Shown here: piece by piece, positions 1-5,473 of the stretch | Layout: every line of letters begins with the position of its first letter | Position numbering within the stretch: the stretch's first letter is position 1 | Assembly (NCBI GenBank): GCA_027009605.1 | Contig: JALVCY010000064.1 | Coordinates: forward strand, 1-5,473 | Direction of reading: 5' to 3' | DNA from: Saprospiraceae bacterium | GTDB lineage: Bacteria > Bacteroidota > Bacteroidia > Chitinophagales > Saprospiraceae | DNA: 5,473 bases | Program-made: the position numbers and the translations under genes | The notes under the pieces: model-generated | What the model saw: the letters and a program-made list of their open reading frames with translations, nothing else | Database searches by the model: none | Told to the model about the DNA's origin: nothing

Positions 1-47
1 TCAATTGGATATGAGAATCAGTTGAACGATTGAACGCTGAGTCCGCT

Positions 48-91
48 CCGAAAAGTCACTATAGTCAAAAATTGAAGCACGGACTAAAATT
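48..91 (-). repeat. Dispersed 44-base repeat, divergent copy (minus)
   Basis: Read on the minus strand, this unit starts AATTTT, ends GACTTTTCGG and is 44 bases long, exactly the length of the copies at 162-205 and 2029-2072. The interior is poorly conserved. It is followed by AGCGGACTCAGCGTTCAA, resembling the tail after the other copies (AGCAAGCTCA or similar). Upstream it shares AACCAAATAAAATTTT with the copy at 162-205. The two copies are therefore head to head, separated by the palindrome. The function is unknown. Confidence 0.55.
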
Positions 92-167
92 TTATTTGGT
101 TACGACACATAACTTTCCAAAAGTTTTAAACTTTTGGAAAGTTTTAAAAGAAACCAAATAAAATTTT
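86..167. repeat. Nested palindrome: 16-bp outer arms around a perfect 33-base hairpin
   Basis: The outer arms at 86-101 (AAAATTTTATTTGGTT) and 152-167 are exact reverse complements over 16 bases. Inside them, 111-126 (AACTTTCCAAAAGTTT) and 128-143 are a second pair of exact 16-base reverse complements around a single T at 127. The two stems are separated by 9 bases on the left and 8 on the right, so the whole could fold as one long hairpin with a central internal loop. The ends merge into the two head-to-head 44-base repeats. It could be a small non-autonomous palindromic element, a bidirectional transcription stop, or a protein-binding site. The sequence does not decide between these. Confidence 0.85.
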
Positions 168-205
168 GTGGACTCAAGAGCAAACCACTACTCTCGACTT
201 TTCGG
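162..205 (+). repeat. Dispersed 44-base repeat, copy with stem-loop
   Basis: This unit begins AATTTTGTGGACTC and ends CGACTTTTCGG. It matches the copy at 2029-2072 at 36 of 44 positions with no gaps. Bases 174-180 (TCAAGAG) and 191-197 (CTCTCGA) pair at 6 of 7 positions around the loop CAAACCACTA, and a TTTT run follows at 199-202. The downstream ATTAAACTCAACAATTGAAC resembles the tail of the other copies. Confidence 0.75.
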
Positions 206-247
206 ATTAAACTCAACAATTGAACAGAATCCATGCTTCCGTAATAA

Positions 248-291
248 AATTTGGCAACTTTCCCTACCATTTCAAAAATCCGGTTTTTCGG
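248..291 (+). repeat. Dispersed 44-base repeat, divergent copy
   Basis: The unit is bounded by AATTT at 248 and TTTTTCGG ending at 291, again exactly 44 bases. The following AGCAAGCTC (292-300) closely matches CGCAAGCTC after the copy at 2029-2072. AATAAAATTT (243-252) is shared with the left flank of the copy at 162-205. The interior differs and I could not find the stem seen in the better copies. It lies 96 bases beyond the 3' end of the START-like gene and is antisense to it. Confidence 0.5.
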
Positions 292-387
292 AGCAAGCTC
301 AATGATGAAGTCCAAAAGACAGTTTGCCCATCTCAACCGAGCGAGCATCAAGCAAGCGCCCCCCCTTTTTCAAGCTTCCCAACAAAA

Positions 388-768
388 TCATCCCCCCGTA
401 GCATGTTTTAGCTCTTCGATAGCGTTGTCCCAATAGATGGTCTCTTCATCCAAGAAATCATCATCACAAAAAGCGCTTATTCTAAGAATCGTCTCTCCTG
501 TTATGGGCGACTTTTCGATTACAAAAGTGGTTTTCTCTTCCGGCGTACGATCTTTCCAGAAATACTCAATCACATACTTATATTTATCTCCGGACACAAC
601 GGCAGACTCCTTTTCTCCTTCCCAACTAAAATGATAGACATCACCTTCGACACTGACCTCTTGGCAGTACCAAGCTTTCAATCCTTCCGGAGCCGTAAGA
701 AAGTGAAACAACATGGGTTTGGAAGATGAAAAAATATATTCCAAGTCTATTTTTAGACGCTTACTCAT
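388..768 (-). CDS. START-like / AHSA1-type domain protein
   Basis: This gene encodes a 126-residue, probably cytoplasmic protein with no signal peptide or membrane segment. The N-terminus (MSKRLKIDLEYIFSSSKPML), the F-L-T-A-P-E-G-L-K-A-W segment at residues 23-33, the alternating strands through about residue 100 and the C-terminal helix (W113 to K121, ending E-E-L-K-H) fit the compact START-like fold proteins common in Bacteroidota. These are related to the SRPBCC/AHSA1 ligand-binding superfamily. Family members are usually about 125-130 residues, so this one is full length. Family and fold are fairly secure. The ligand and role are unknown. The ATG at 766-768 is the natural start because it gives the family N-terminus. 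No Shine-Dalgarno sequence is seen, as is normal for the phylum. The last codons (ACG GGG GGA TGA) contain a G6 run after the conserved helix, so length changes there would alter only the tail. It is divergent from rpoD. Confidence 0.88.
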   Translation of the reverse strand: MSKRLKIDLEYIFSSSKPMLFHFLTAPEGLKAWYCQEVSVEGDVYHFSWEGEKESAVVSGDKYKYVIEYFWKDRTPEEKTTFVIEKSPITGETILRISAFCDDDFLDEETIYWDNAIEELKHATGG

Positions 769-850
769 ATTTGTGGCATTTTGGCGAATTGGCCGTTTGA
801 GACCTTTATCTAAGGATTAATTCTCTAACATCCAATTCACATCAAACAAG

Positions 851-858
851 CAAAAGTA
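851..858 (-). promoter_or_regulatory. Possible -7 box for the START-like gene
   Basis: On the minus strand this reads TACTTTTG, a match to the Bacteroidota -7 consensus TAnnTTTG, 82 bases upstream of the ATG. No TTG was found at the expected distance upstream (about 19-21 bases), so the call rests on the -7 box alone and may be chance. Confidence 0.3.
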
Positions 859-1005
859 AATCCGAATCTTAATATCCTACCCTAATCTATAACTCTATGA
901 TTGCTAGCAGGTTATAAGAAACTTAATTTACTAAGCCGTAATGTACCAAAAAACTTGGAAAATAACAAATTTTGGCTGTTTTTCACACATAATTAACAAT
1001 TTAGC

Positions 1006-1036
1006 TTGACAACTGCCCTAAATGCGCTTAACTTTG
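1006..1036 (+). promoter_or_regulatory. Bacteroidota sigma-A promoter for rpoD
   Basis: TTG at 1006-1008 and TAACTTTG at 1029-1036 are separated by 20 bases. This matches the established Bacteroidota promoter pattern, a -33 TTG and a -7 TAnnTTTG about 19-20 bases apart. Transcription would begin near 1040-1044, leaving a leader of about 112-116 bases before the rpoD ATG. Since rpoD encodes the sigma factor that reads this pattern, the gene is probably autogenously transcribed (inference). Confidence 0.7.
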
Positions 1037-1105
1037 TCCCACTAAACAATTGCAGTTCTTCTCATTGCATATCCAAAATTCCAGCTGACCGAATACCGAA
1101 CCCAT

Positions 1106-1127
1106 GCTATGGCTAACGTGTCATAGC
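1106..1127 (+). other. Small hairpin in the rpoD leader
   Basis: GCTATG (1106-1111) and CATAGC (1122-1127) are exact reverse complements around a 10-base loop. An overlapping alternative pairs GGCTA with TAGCC. It lies 29-50 bases upstream of the rpoD ATG. A 6-bp stem can arise by chance, and I recognise no known leader element. Confidence 0.2.
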
Positions 1128-1155
1128 CTAAACCCAATTTAATACAGCACCGTAC

Positions 1156-2025
1156 ATGAGACAGTTAAAAATTACCAAGTCAATTACCAATCGGGAGAGT
1201 CAATCTTTAGAGAAATATCTCCAAGAAATAGGTAAAGTAGATTTGTTGACGCCGGAGGAAGAAGTAGATTTGGCAAAAAAAATTAAGCAGGGAGACCAAA
1301 TGGCTTTGGAGCAGCTAACCAAGGCCAATCTCCGCTTTGTGGTCTCTGTGGCCAAACAATACCAAAACCAAGGCCTCTCACTCAGTGACCTAATTAATGA
1401 AGGCAATTTGGGTCTTATCAAAGCCGCTCAACGGTTTGATGAAACCCGGGGTTTTAAATTCATCTCCTATGCCGTTTGGTGGATTCGACAGTCTATTCTA
1501 CAGGCTCTAGCCGAACAAAGCCGAATCGTGCGACTCCCTCTCAACAAAGTGGGCTCTCTTAATAAAATCAATCGTGCTTTCAGCGAATTAGAGCAAGAAT
1601 TTGAGCGGGATCCTTCCGCCGAAGAGCTCGCCAATTCGCTTGAAATCTCTACCACAGAAGTTGAAACCACTCTCGGCGTAGCAGCCAGACACATCTCTGT
1701 TGATGCGCCTTTCGTCGAAGGCGAAGACAACTCCCTTTTGGATGTCTTAGAAAACAATAAAACGCCGGAGACCGATAGACATCTCGAATACGTAGATTCC
1801 CTAAGAAAAGAAATTGACCGATCACTTAGCACACTTTCGCCCAGACAGGCTGAAGTCGTCAAATATTATTTTGGAATCGGATTAGAACACCCCATGTCTT
1901 TGGAAGATATTGGCCGACAATTCGACTTAACCAGAGAAAGAGTTCGCCAAATCAAAGACAAGGCCATCAACAAACTTCGCTCCGCTTCCAAAAGTAAATT
2001 GCTTAAGCATTATTTGGGGCAATAG
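1156..2025 (+). CDS. rpoD: RNA polymerase primary sigma factor RpoD/SigA
   Basis: This gene encodes the housekeeping sigma-70 factor, which binds core RNA polymerase and directs it to -33/-7 promoters. The 289 residues show region 1.2 (about 16-49, SLEKYLQEIGKVDLLTPEEE), region 2 (about 52-122, with KANLRFVVSVAKQYQ, DLINEGNLGLIKAAQRFD and the -10-reading segment RGFKFISYAVWWIRQ), region 3 (about 131-208) and region 4 (about 222-276). The region 4 helix-turn-helix is MSLEDIGRQFDLTRERVRQI. Region 1.1 and the large non-conserved insert of the E. coli protein are absent. That compact form of about 287 residues is normal for Bacteroidota. The start MRQLKITKSITNRESQSL is the phylum's canonical N-terminus, so the ATG is secure even though no Shine-Dalgarno sequence precedes it. 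It is preceded by a strong promoter (1006-1036) and followed, 3 bases after the TAG, by a copy of the 44-base repeat. It is probably monocistronic, since the next gene is convergent. Confidence 0.98.
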   Translation: MRQLKITKSITNRESQSLEKYLQEIGKVDLLTPEEEVDLAKKIKQGDQMALEQLTKANLRFVVSVAKQYQNQGLSLSDLINEGNLGLIKAAQRFDETRGFKFISYAVWWIRQSILQALAEQSRIVRLPLNKVGSLNKINRAFSELEQEFERDPSAEELANSLEISTTEVETTLGVAARHISVDAPFVEGEDNSLLDVLENNKTPETDRHLEYVDSLRKEIDRSLSTLSPRQAEVVKYYFGIGLEHPMSLEDIGRQFDLTRERVRQIKDKAINKLRSASKSKLLKHYLGQ

Positions 2026-2028
2026 CAG

Positions 2029-2072
2029 AATTTTGTGGAGTCCGGAACAAACCACCACATCCGACTTTTCGG
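2029..2072 (+). repeat. Dispersed 44-base repeat directly after rpoD
   Basis: This unit begins AATTTTGTGGAGTCC and ends CCGACTTTTCGG. It is 44 bases long and identical to the copy at 162-205 at 36 positions, ungapped. It is followed by CGCAAGCTCGG, close to the AGCAAGCTC after the copy at 248-291. It starts 3 bases after the rpoD stop codon and is the main structured element in the 169-base gap between rpoD and the convergent protease gene. Confidence 0.78.
2040..2069 (+). terminator. Candidate stem-loop with T run after rpoD
   Basis: GTC and GGA (2040-2042 and 2044-2046, with C2043 bulged) can pair with TCCGAC (2060-2065), giving six pairs around a 13-base loop containing CAAACCAC. TTTT follows at once (2066-2069). 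Position and shape suit a weak intrinsic terminator for rpoD. The stem is short and the T run is only four, so a repeat with another role is equally possible. Confidence 0.3.
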
Positions 2073-2173
2073 CGCAAGCTCGGTAGTTAGGAATGACCGT
2101 GGTTATTGGACTACATAGCTATCGGGAACAAAACTTCTCTAACCATCCAGCCGCTATACCGTTAAACCGCTAC

Positions 2174-2187
2174 TTCGGTGTACCGAA
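2174..2187. other. Short palindrome at the protease 3' end
   Basis: TTCGGT (2174-2179) and ACCGAA (2182-2187) are exact reverse complements separated by two bases, 7 bases beyond the protease stop codon. It could help end transcription of the protease gene. No T run follows on the minus strand, so it is not a standard intrinsic terminator. Confidence 0.22.
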
Positions 2188-2194
2188 ACTTAAA

Positions 2195-4042
2195 TCACAA
2201 GATTAACACCTTTGCAATTTGTGGTGTTTTCTGACAAAAAGTATGGAGATAATAAATTCCTTTAGGCAAGTTTCCTGTCGGTACTTCTAGCAGACCATTT
2301 CCCTTAGAGTGGAATACAATTTGTCCAAACGTATTGTACAAGATGACTTGGCTGTTTGAAGAAAAATTAAGATTAACATTCAACAAATCTCCTTGGTGCA
2401 CAATGTTTTCTTTCAAGAAATTACAAGTCTTCTTTATTTCATTCACCGGTGTCAAGCAAGGTGTATTAAGTGGCACCGTTTGAAAATCTAAAGCAGTGCT
2501 ATTAAAACATTCTGCTGAAGTATTCATAGACCACAGCGTCTTTTCGACAAGCCACTTAACCCCATCAGCCGATTCAGCATCAATATTTCTTTTTAACAAT
2601 CCCTTGTCTGTTGCAAAATACATCATTCTAGAATCATTATTTCCATTGTAAAGATTGCTATCCATCGAATGCCCCAGCCCCAAACTATGTCCCACTTCAT
2701 GCGCAAATGCCGAATAAAAATCAAACTGATTTGAACCAATATTAGTACCGGTCGAAACATACCATTTCAGCAAATGATTGACTGCAATATCTGCGTTGGT
2801 TTTATAGCCACTAAAATATTTGGGGTAAGAGCCACAGGCTGTAACTGTTTGAGTCGTTGTTACCATCAAAATAGTTGGGCTAATCGATTTATAATAGATA
2901 GTAAATATCCGGTCACTGCCGTCTCTAGTAGTTGTCGGTCCATCATATACATAGTCCACCCCGGTAGCCATCTCCCATTCACAATAAACATCGGTAGCAA
3001 CGGCTTCTATATCTTCAAAGCTAATTCCTTGGTCTAGCAGTTCTTGTGGTAATGGGGTCAAAATATTCCAATGCCTTTTCCCATCAGGCACTTTACTCTT
3101 TCGTCTAACCAACCCTGTCGTCCGAAACTCATCATAAGCATATACTGCTGCTAAAGAATAGTCTATTTCGACATAAAAATGACAGGGCTCACTAACTGTT
3201 GATGGAGGTTTTATGGTAAATTTCCCACTCCCAATAGTTGAGAAAACAACATTATACTGTGGATGGACTTCACCTTCCACTTCCATCACGATACTATTAT
3301 TTGTCCAACTCGTTCCATCCTTAAAATTATGGGAATCTCCGGCTAACGAAATGGTCGAATACCCCCCGTTTTCTGCATTGGGTGCCACAATATAGGATGA
3401 ATCAGGTATATCCCCAAAACCACTGCCCGTGATGGTTATTGTTTGTCCGGTACCTACTGATACTTGTTCCGGATCAACAACCACTGAAGTAATAATACAA
3501 GTATCAAGCAATACACCGGTAACCAAACCAGAAGTTTCGTTGTCATCATTTAGTAAAGATGCTACATCGGTATGACATATTTTGCCTATTTCTGTTATCA
3601 CCAAATTCCAGCTTATAAAGGCTTGATTCCTGCCAAAAAGGTATGCTTCCTTATCCTTTACCTGTGCCAAATAATCTAATATCTCCAATTCGCCTTCTAT
3701 ATCCTTTGAGTCTCGCAACAAAAAAACTCCTTCATCCCCAAAATTTAAGTGAATGGCATGCGATACGGTCTCTGTAGTTTCCCCGACAACTCCACCTAAG
3801 GTTAAAAACTTTAAAGTGTCCACATCTATATCACCTTTAAACACTTTCCTAAAGACCAGATAATTTGTGGTATAAATATCATGCGAAGCTTCGTCATAAA
3901 AACATGATTGCTTCACTATTTTGCCTTCAACAACAACAGAAGATAAATCTATATCATTTTTCAATTCAGGAAAAACTGATTGAGCATGCATAGTAAATGT
4001 AGCGAAGAAAAAGAAAAGGAAAGAAAATCCAAGATTTTGCAT
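2195..4042 (-). CDS. Secreted matrixin-like zinc metalloprotease with IPT/TIG and T9SS sorting domains
   Basis: This gene encodes a 615-residue exported protein. Residues 1-20 are a signal peptide (MQNLGFSFLFFFFATFTMHA, then QS). Residues about 30-180 form an N-terminal domain (VVVEGKIV, FKGD, TLGGVVG, GDEGVFLL) of a kind I associate with Bacteroidota secreted proteins but cannot name. Residues about 184-276 are an IPT/TIG Ig-like domain (TITITGSGFGD). Residues about 285-500 are the peptidase: ADIAVN precedes the zinc site HEVGHSLGLGH (448-458), whose three His and one Glu match HEXXHXXGXXH. The MMY at 473-475 suits the metzincin Met-turn. Residues about 555-615 are a T9SS sorting domain (VILYNTFGQIV, GIYYLH, KVLIL end). 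It probably acts outside the cell or on its surface. Its substrate is unknown, and no cysteine-switch propeptide is evident. The ATG at 4040-4042 is preferred over an in-frame GTG 30 bases upstream, because the GTG overlaps a -7-like box and would place ten extra residues before the signal peptide. Confidence 0.9.
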   Translation of the reverse strand: MQNLGFSFLFFFFATFTMHAQSVFPELKNDIDLSSVVVEGKIVKQSCFYDEASHDIYTTNYLVFRKVFKGDIDVDTLKFLTLGGVVGETTETVSHAIHLNFGDEGVFLLRDSKDIEGELEILDYLAQVKDKEAYLFGRNQAFISWNLVITEIGKICHTDVASLLNDDNETSGLVTGVLLDTCIITSVVVDPEQVSVGTGQTITITGSGFGDIPDSSYIVAPNAENGGYSTISLAGDSHNFKDGTSWTNNSIVMEVEGEVHPQYNVVFSTIGSGKFTIKPPSTVSEPCHFYVEIDYSLAAVYAYDEFRTTGLVRRKSKVPDGKRHWNILTPLPQELLDQGISFEDIEAVATDVYCEWEMATGVDYVYDGPTTTRDGSDRIFTIYYKSISPTILMVTTTQTVTACGSYPKYFSGYKTNADIAVNHLLKWYVSTGTNIGSNQFDFYSAFAHEVGHSLGLGHSMDSNLYNGNNDSRMMYFATDKGLLKRNIDAESADGVKWLVEKTLWSMNTSAECFNSTALDFQTVPLNTPCLTPVNEIKKTCNFLKENIVHQGDLLNVNLNFSSNSQVILYNTFGQIVFHSKGNGLLEVPTGNLPKGIYYLHTFCQKTPQIAKVLIL

Positions 4043-4071
4043 AATAAGTGGTTTATAAACTTTTAAAAGCA

Positions 4072-4079
4072 CAAAGCTA
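4072..4079 (-). promoter_or_regulatory. Likely -7 box for the protease gene
   Basis: The minus strand reads TAGCTTTG, matching TAnnTTTG, 29 bases upstream of the preferred ATG. Transcription would start near 4066, giving a leader of about 20-25 bases. No TTG is found at the proper distance upstream, so this is a half-match. It would give the protease a promoter independent of the upstream transporter gene. Confidence 0.42.
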
Positions 4080-4095
4080 GCAATTTTTTATCATT

Positions 4096-4122
4096 CAGAG
4101 TGCCTTAGGAAAAGAAACTCTG
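4096..4122. repeat. Inverted repeat between the transporter and protease genes
   Basis: CAGAGT (4096-4101) and ACTCTG (4117-4122) are exact reverse complements around a 15-base loop, starting 7 bases beyond the transporter stop codon. On the minus strand the bases after the stem are A-rich rather than T-rich, so it is not a standard intrinsic terminator. It could be an mRNA 3'-end hairpin or chance. Confidence 0.3.
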
Positions 4123-4128
4123 CACGAA

Positions 4129-5473
4129 TTACCTTTTACACTCCCGAAACACCCGCACATCGCAGCTTGCGCAAATATCCTTATCCAATTTGGAATAAAT
4201 CGTCGCCACTGCTTGCCGTTTATCTGTAAAAAAGTTTTCCGGACCTATTTTTTCATAAAAACCGCCTTTTCGCAAGACATCTTGGGCGACCATCTTGAGA
4301 TTGGCAAAGTACAAGCCCCCACCCTTTTCTTTCCATTTTTCGGCTTCATAGCTCAACCATTCTGCTGCCGCTAAATCAATAAAATTAATACCCCTTGCAA
4401 TGACAAGTACATGCTTGTAATCCGTCTCGCCTAATTCCGCAAAATACTCCGCCACGGACTCCACGGAGCCATAATACAAGGAACCATCTATCCGTATCAC
4501 CTTTAATTGCGGACACTCCTGCAAATGCTTATCCCGCTCAATATTGATAAAATTGCCTTCCGGAGCCACCACCATCGTCGCAATGTGCGGGCTCGATGTC
4601 CGCTCCAAATAAAAGATAAAAGATGTCAATACACCCAACAAAATAGCATATTCCAACCTAGGAATAAACATCGTCCCCAACGCCGTGACCGCCAAAACAA
4701 TCAATTCCCGCTTACTACTCCGTATCACCTGTTTGATATGGTGAAAATCAATCAGATTGTATCCCACCAATAAGATAATCCCACCCATCGCCGGCTTCGG
4801 CAAATACGCCGCATAAGACTTGAAAAAGACCAAGACAATGACCAAAAAAGTGGCCGCAAAAACCGCCGCCATCGGCGTTTTCGCTCCCGCCTGCTGATTC
4901 ACTCCGGAACGGGTGAACGAACCGGAGCCCACATAGCCATTAAAGAAACTCACTACCAAATTGGCCAAGCCTTGCCCGATAAATTCTTGATTACTATCAA
5001 TCGTCTGACGGGTTCGTAAGGCAATGGCTCGTGCAATCGCCACCGCTTCCACCAAACCCAAAATGGCAATAGCTAAGGCACTTGGGGCTAATTTACGCAA
5101 GTTCTCCCAAGTAATATTAGGGACTTCAAATGGTGGTAAGGCCCGTTTTATCTCACCGACCGTCTCAATCCCATGTGCTTCCGCCCCAATAAAAATAGCA
5201 ATCAAGCTACCGATAATCATCGCCAATAACATGTAAAACTTCGGCAAAACCAACCGTATCAACAGCGCAGAGACCAACGTACCCATCGCCACCGCAAACA
5301 CATACCAATTGGCTTCCGAAATATGCGTCGCAATATATTTGACGATGCCTATCAACGGTGTCCCTTGCGGAACGTGTATCCCAAAGACATGCTTCAATTG
5401 CTTAAACGCTATCAAAATACCTGCCCCCGCCGTAAACCCAATCACCACCGAGTGCGACACAAAATTGACCAAC
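4129..5473 (-). CDS. SulP-family inorganic anion transporter with STAS domain (N-terminus missing)
   Basis: This is the C-terminal 448 residues of an inner-membrane anion permease of the SulP/SLC26 family. Members carry sulfate, bicarbonate or other anions, and the substrate here cannot be told. Numbering from the first complete codon after the edge Leu: NFVSHSVVIGFTAGAGILIA (3-22) is the conserved mid-membrane segment, followed by further hydrophobic helices to about 288. NQEFIGQGLANLVVSFF (161-177) and GSGSFTRSGVNQQAGAKTP (182-200) are family signatures, and E142 is in a conserved helix. Residues about 320-430 are the cytoplasmic STAS domain (IDGSLYYGSVESV, INFIDLAAAEWL), which lacks the phosphorylatable Ser of anti-sigma antagonists. 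The tail CASCDVRVFREC carries C434, C437 and C445. Bacterial SulP proteins usually have about 550-600 residues, so roughly 100-150 are missing. The TTG codon near the edge is an internal Leu, not a start. The protease gene lies 86 bases downstream on the same strand. Confidence 0.95.
   Translation of the reverse strand, partial: LVNFVSHSVVIGFTAGAGILIAFKQLKHVFGIHVPQGTPLIGIVKYIATHISEANWYVFAVAMGTLVSALLIRLVLPKFYMLLAMIIGSLIAIFIGAEAHGIETVGEIKRALPPFEVPNITWENLRKLAPSALAIAILGLVEAVAIARAIALRTRQTIDSNQEFIGQGLANLVVSFFNGYVGSGSFTRSGVNQQAGAKTPMAAVFAATFLVIVLVFFKSYAAYLPKPAMGGIILLVGYNLIDFHHIKQVIRSSKRELIVLAVTALGTMFIPRLEYAILLGVLTSFIFYLERTSSPHIATMVVAPEGNFINIERDKHLQECPQLKVIRIDGSLYYGSVESVAEYFAELGETDYKHVLVIARGINFIDLAAAEWLSYEAEKWKEKGGGLYFANLKMVAQDVLRKGGFYEKIGPENFFTDKRQAVATIYSKLDKDICASCDVRVFRECKR

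Larger units (their letters stand above)
1..387. other. Gene-free, repeat-rich region
   Basis: No convincing gene is present. The longest open frame (minus strand, 83 codons, 100-351) runs straight across the repeat units and the palindrome. Its peptide is the translation of those repeats (for example ELAPK and SPQNF stretches) and it shows no recognisable domain. The region instead holds three copies of a dispersed 44-base repeat (48-91 minus, 162-205 plus, 248-291 plus) and a nested palindrome (86-167). A C7T5 run lies at 359-370, just beyond the 3' end of the START-like gene. I see no recognisable tRNA, other structural RNA or transposase remnant. Confidence 0.7.
769..1155. other. Divergent intergenic region between the START-like gene and rpoD
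   Basis: This 387-base gap, low in GC, separates two divergent genes. It holds a clear sigma-A promoter towards rpoD (1006-1036), a weaker -7-like box towards the START-like gene (851-858) and a small hairpin in the rpoD leader (1106-1127). I found no tRNA, small open frame with family resemblance, or copy of the 44-base repeat here. Confidence 0.7.

Noticed and set aside
86..167. CRISPR array or integron attachment site
   Set aside because: There is no regular repeat-spacer pattern and no integrase or cas gene nearby. The structure is a single nested palindrome.
100..351. 83-codon minus-strand open frame downstream of the START-like gene
   Set aside because: It crosses two repeat units and the palindrome, and its peptide is simply their translation. 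No domain, no family resemblance and no start signal are seen.
1467..1862. 131-codon open frame antisense to rpoD
   Set aside because: It is a shadow of rpoD codon use on the opposite strand. The composition is Ser/Arg/Leu rich, with no recognisable domain.
1156..2025. Alternative (stress or sporulation-type) sigma factor
   Set aside because: The N-terminus, length and regions 1.2, 2.4 and 4.2 all match the Bacteroidota primary sigma factor.
2774..3037. 87-codon plus-strand open frame inside the protease gene
   Set aside because: It lies wholly antisense to a well-supported coding region and shows no recognisable features.
4096..4122. Intrinsic terminator after the transporter gene
   Set aside because: The 6-bp inverted repeat has a 15-base loop and is followed on the minus strand by A-rich rather than T-rich sequence. 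It is kept only as an inverted repeat.
4507..4773. 88-codon plus-strand open frame inside the transporter gene
   Set aside because: It is antisense to conserved SulP sequence. The Arg/His/Gln-rich peptide is typical of a shadow frame.

Overview
The window looks like ordinary chromosome of a member of the Bacteroidota. The evidence is a short (289-residue) primary sigma factor with the N-terminus typical of that phylum, a Bacteroidota-style promoter in front of it (TTG, 20 bases, TAACTTTG), a secreted protein ending in a type IX secretion (T9SS) sorting domain, starts without clear Shine-Dalgarno sequences, and a START-like protein of a type common in this phylum. A genus cannot be named from the sequence alone. 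A Saprospiraceae- or Cytophagales-like marine or aquatic bacterium is a guess.

Layout. Bases 1-387 hold no convincing gene. They contain three copies of a short dispersed repeat and a striking nested palindrome (86-167). Bases 388-768 (minus) encode a 126-residue START/AHSA1-like protein. Bases 769-1155 are a divergent promoter region, with a well-formed sigma-A promoter for the plus-strand gene at 1006-1036. Bases 1156-2025 (plus) encode the housekeeping sigma factor RpoD. Bases 2026-2194 are a convergent gap starting with a fourth copy of the repeat, 3 bases after the rpoD stop codon. Bases 2195-4042 (minus) encode a secreted matrixin-like zinc metalloprotease with an IPT/TIG domain and a T9SS sorting domain. 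Bases 4129-5473 (minus) encode the C-terminal 448 residues of a SulP-family anion transporter with a STAS domain. Its N-terminus lies beyond the right edge.

How the genes relate. The transporter and the protease run in the same direction with an 86-base gap between them. A TAnnTTTG box in that gap suggests the protease has its own promoter, so they need not form a functional operon. rpoD and the START-like gene are divergent and probably transcribed independently. The four genes do not form an evident common pathway, and I see no defence, mobile or biosynthetic system. The least explained material is the non-coding repeat family: four 44-base units bounded by AATTT(T) and TTTTCGG, two of them set head to head around a perfect 33-base palindrome.
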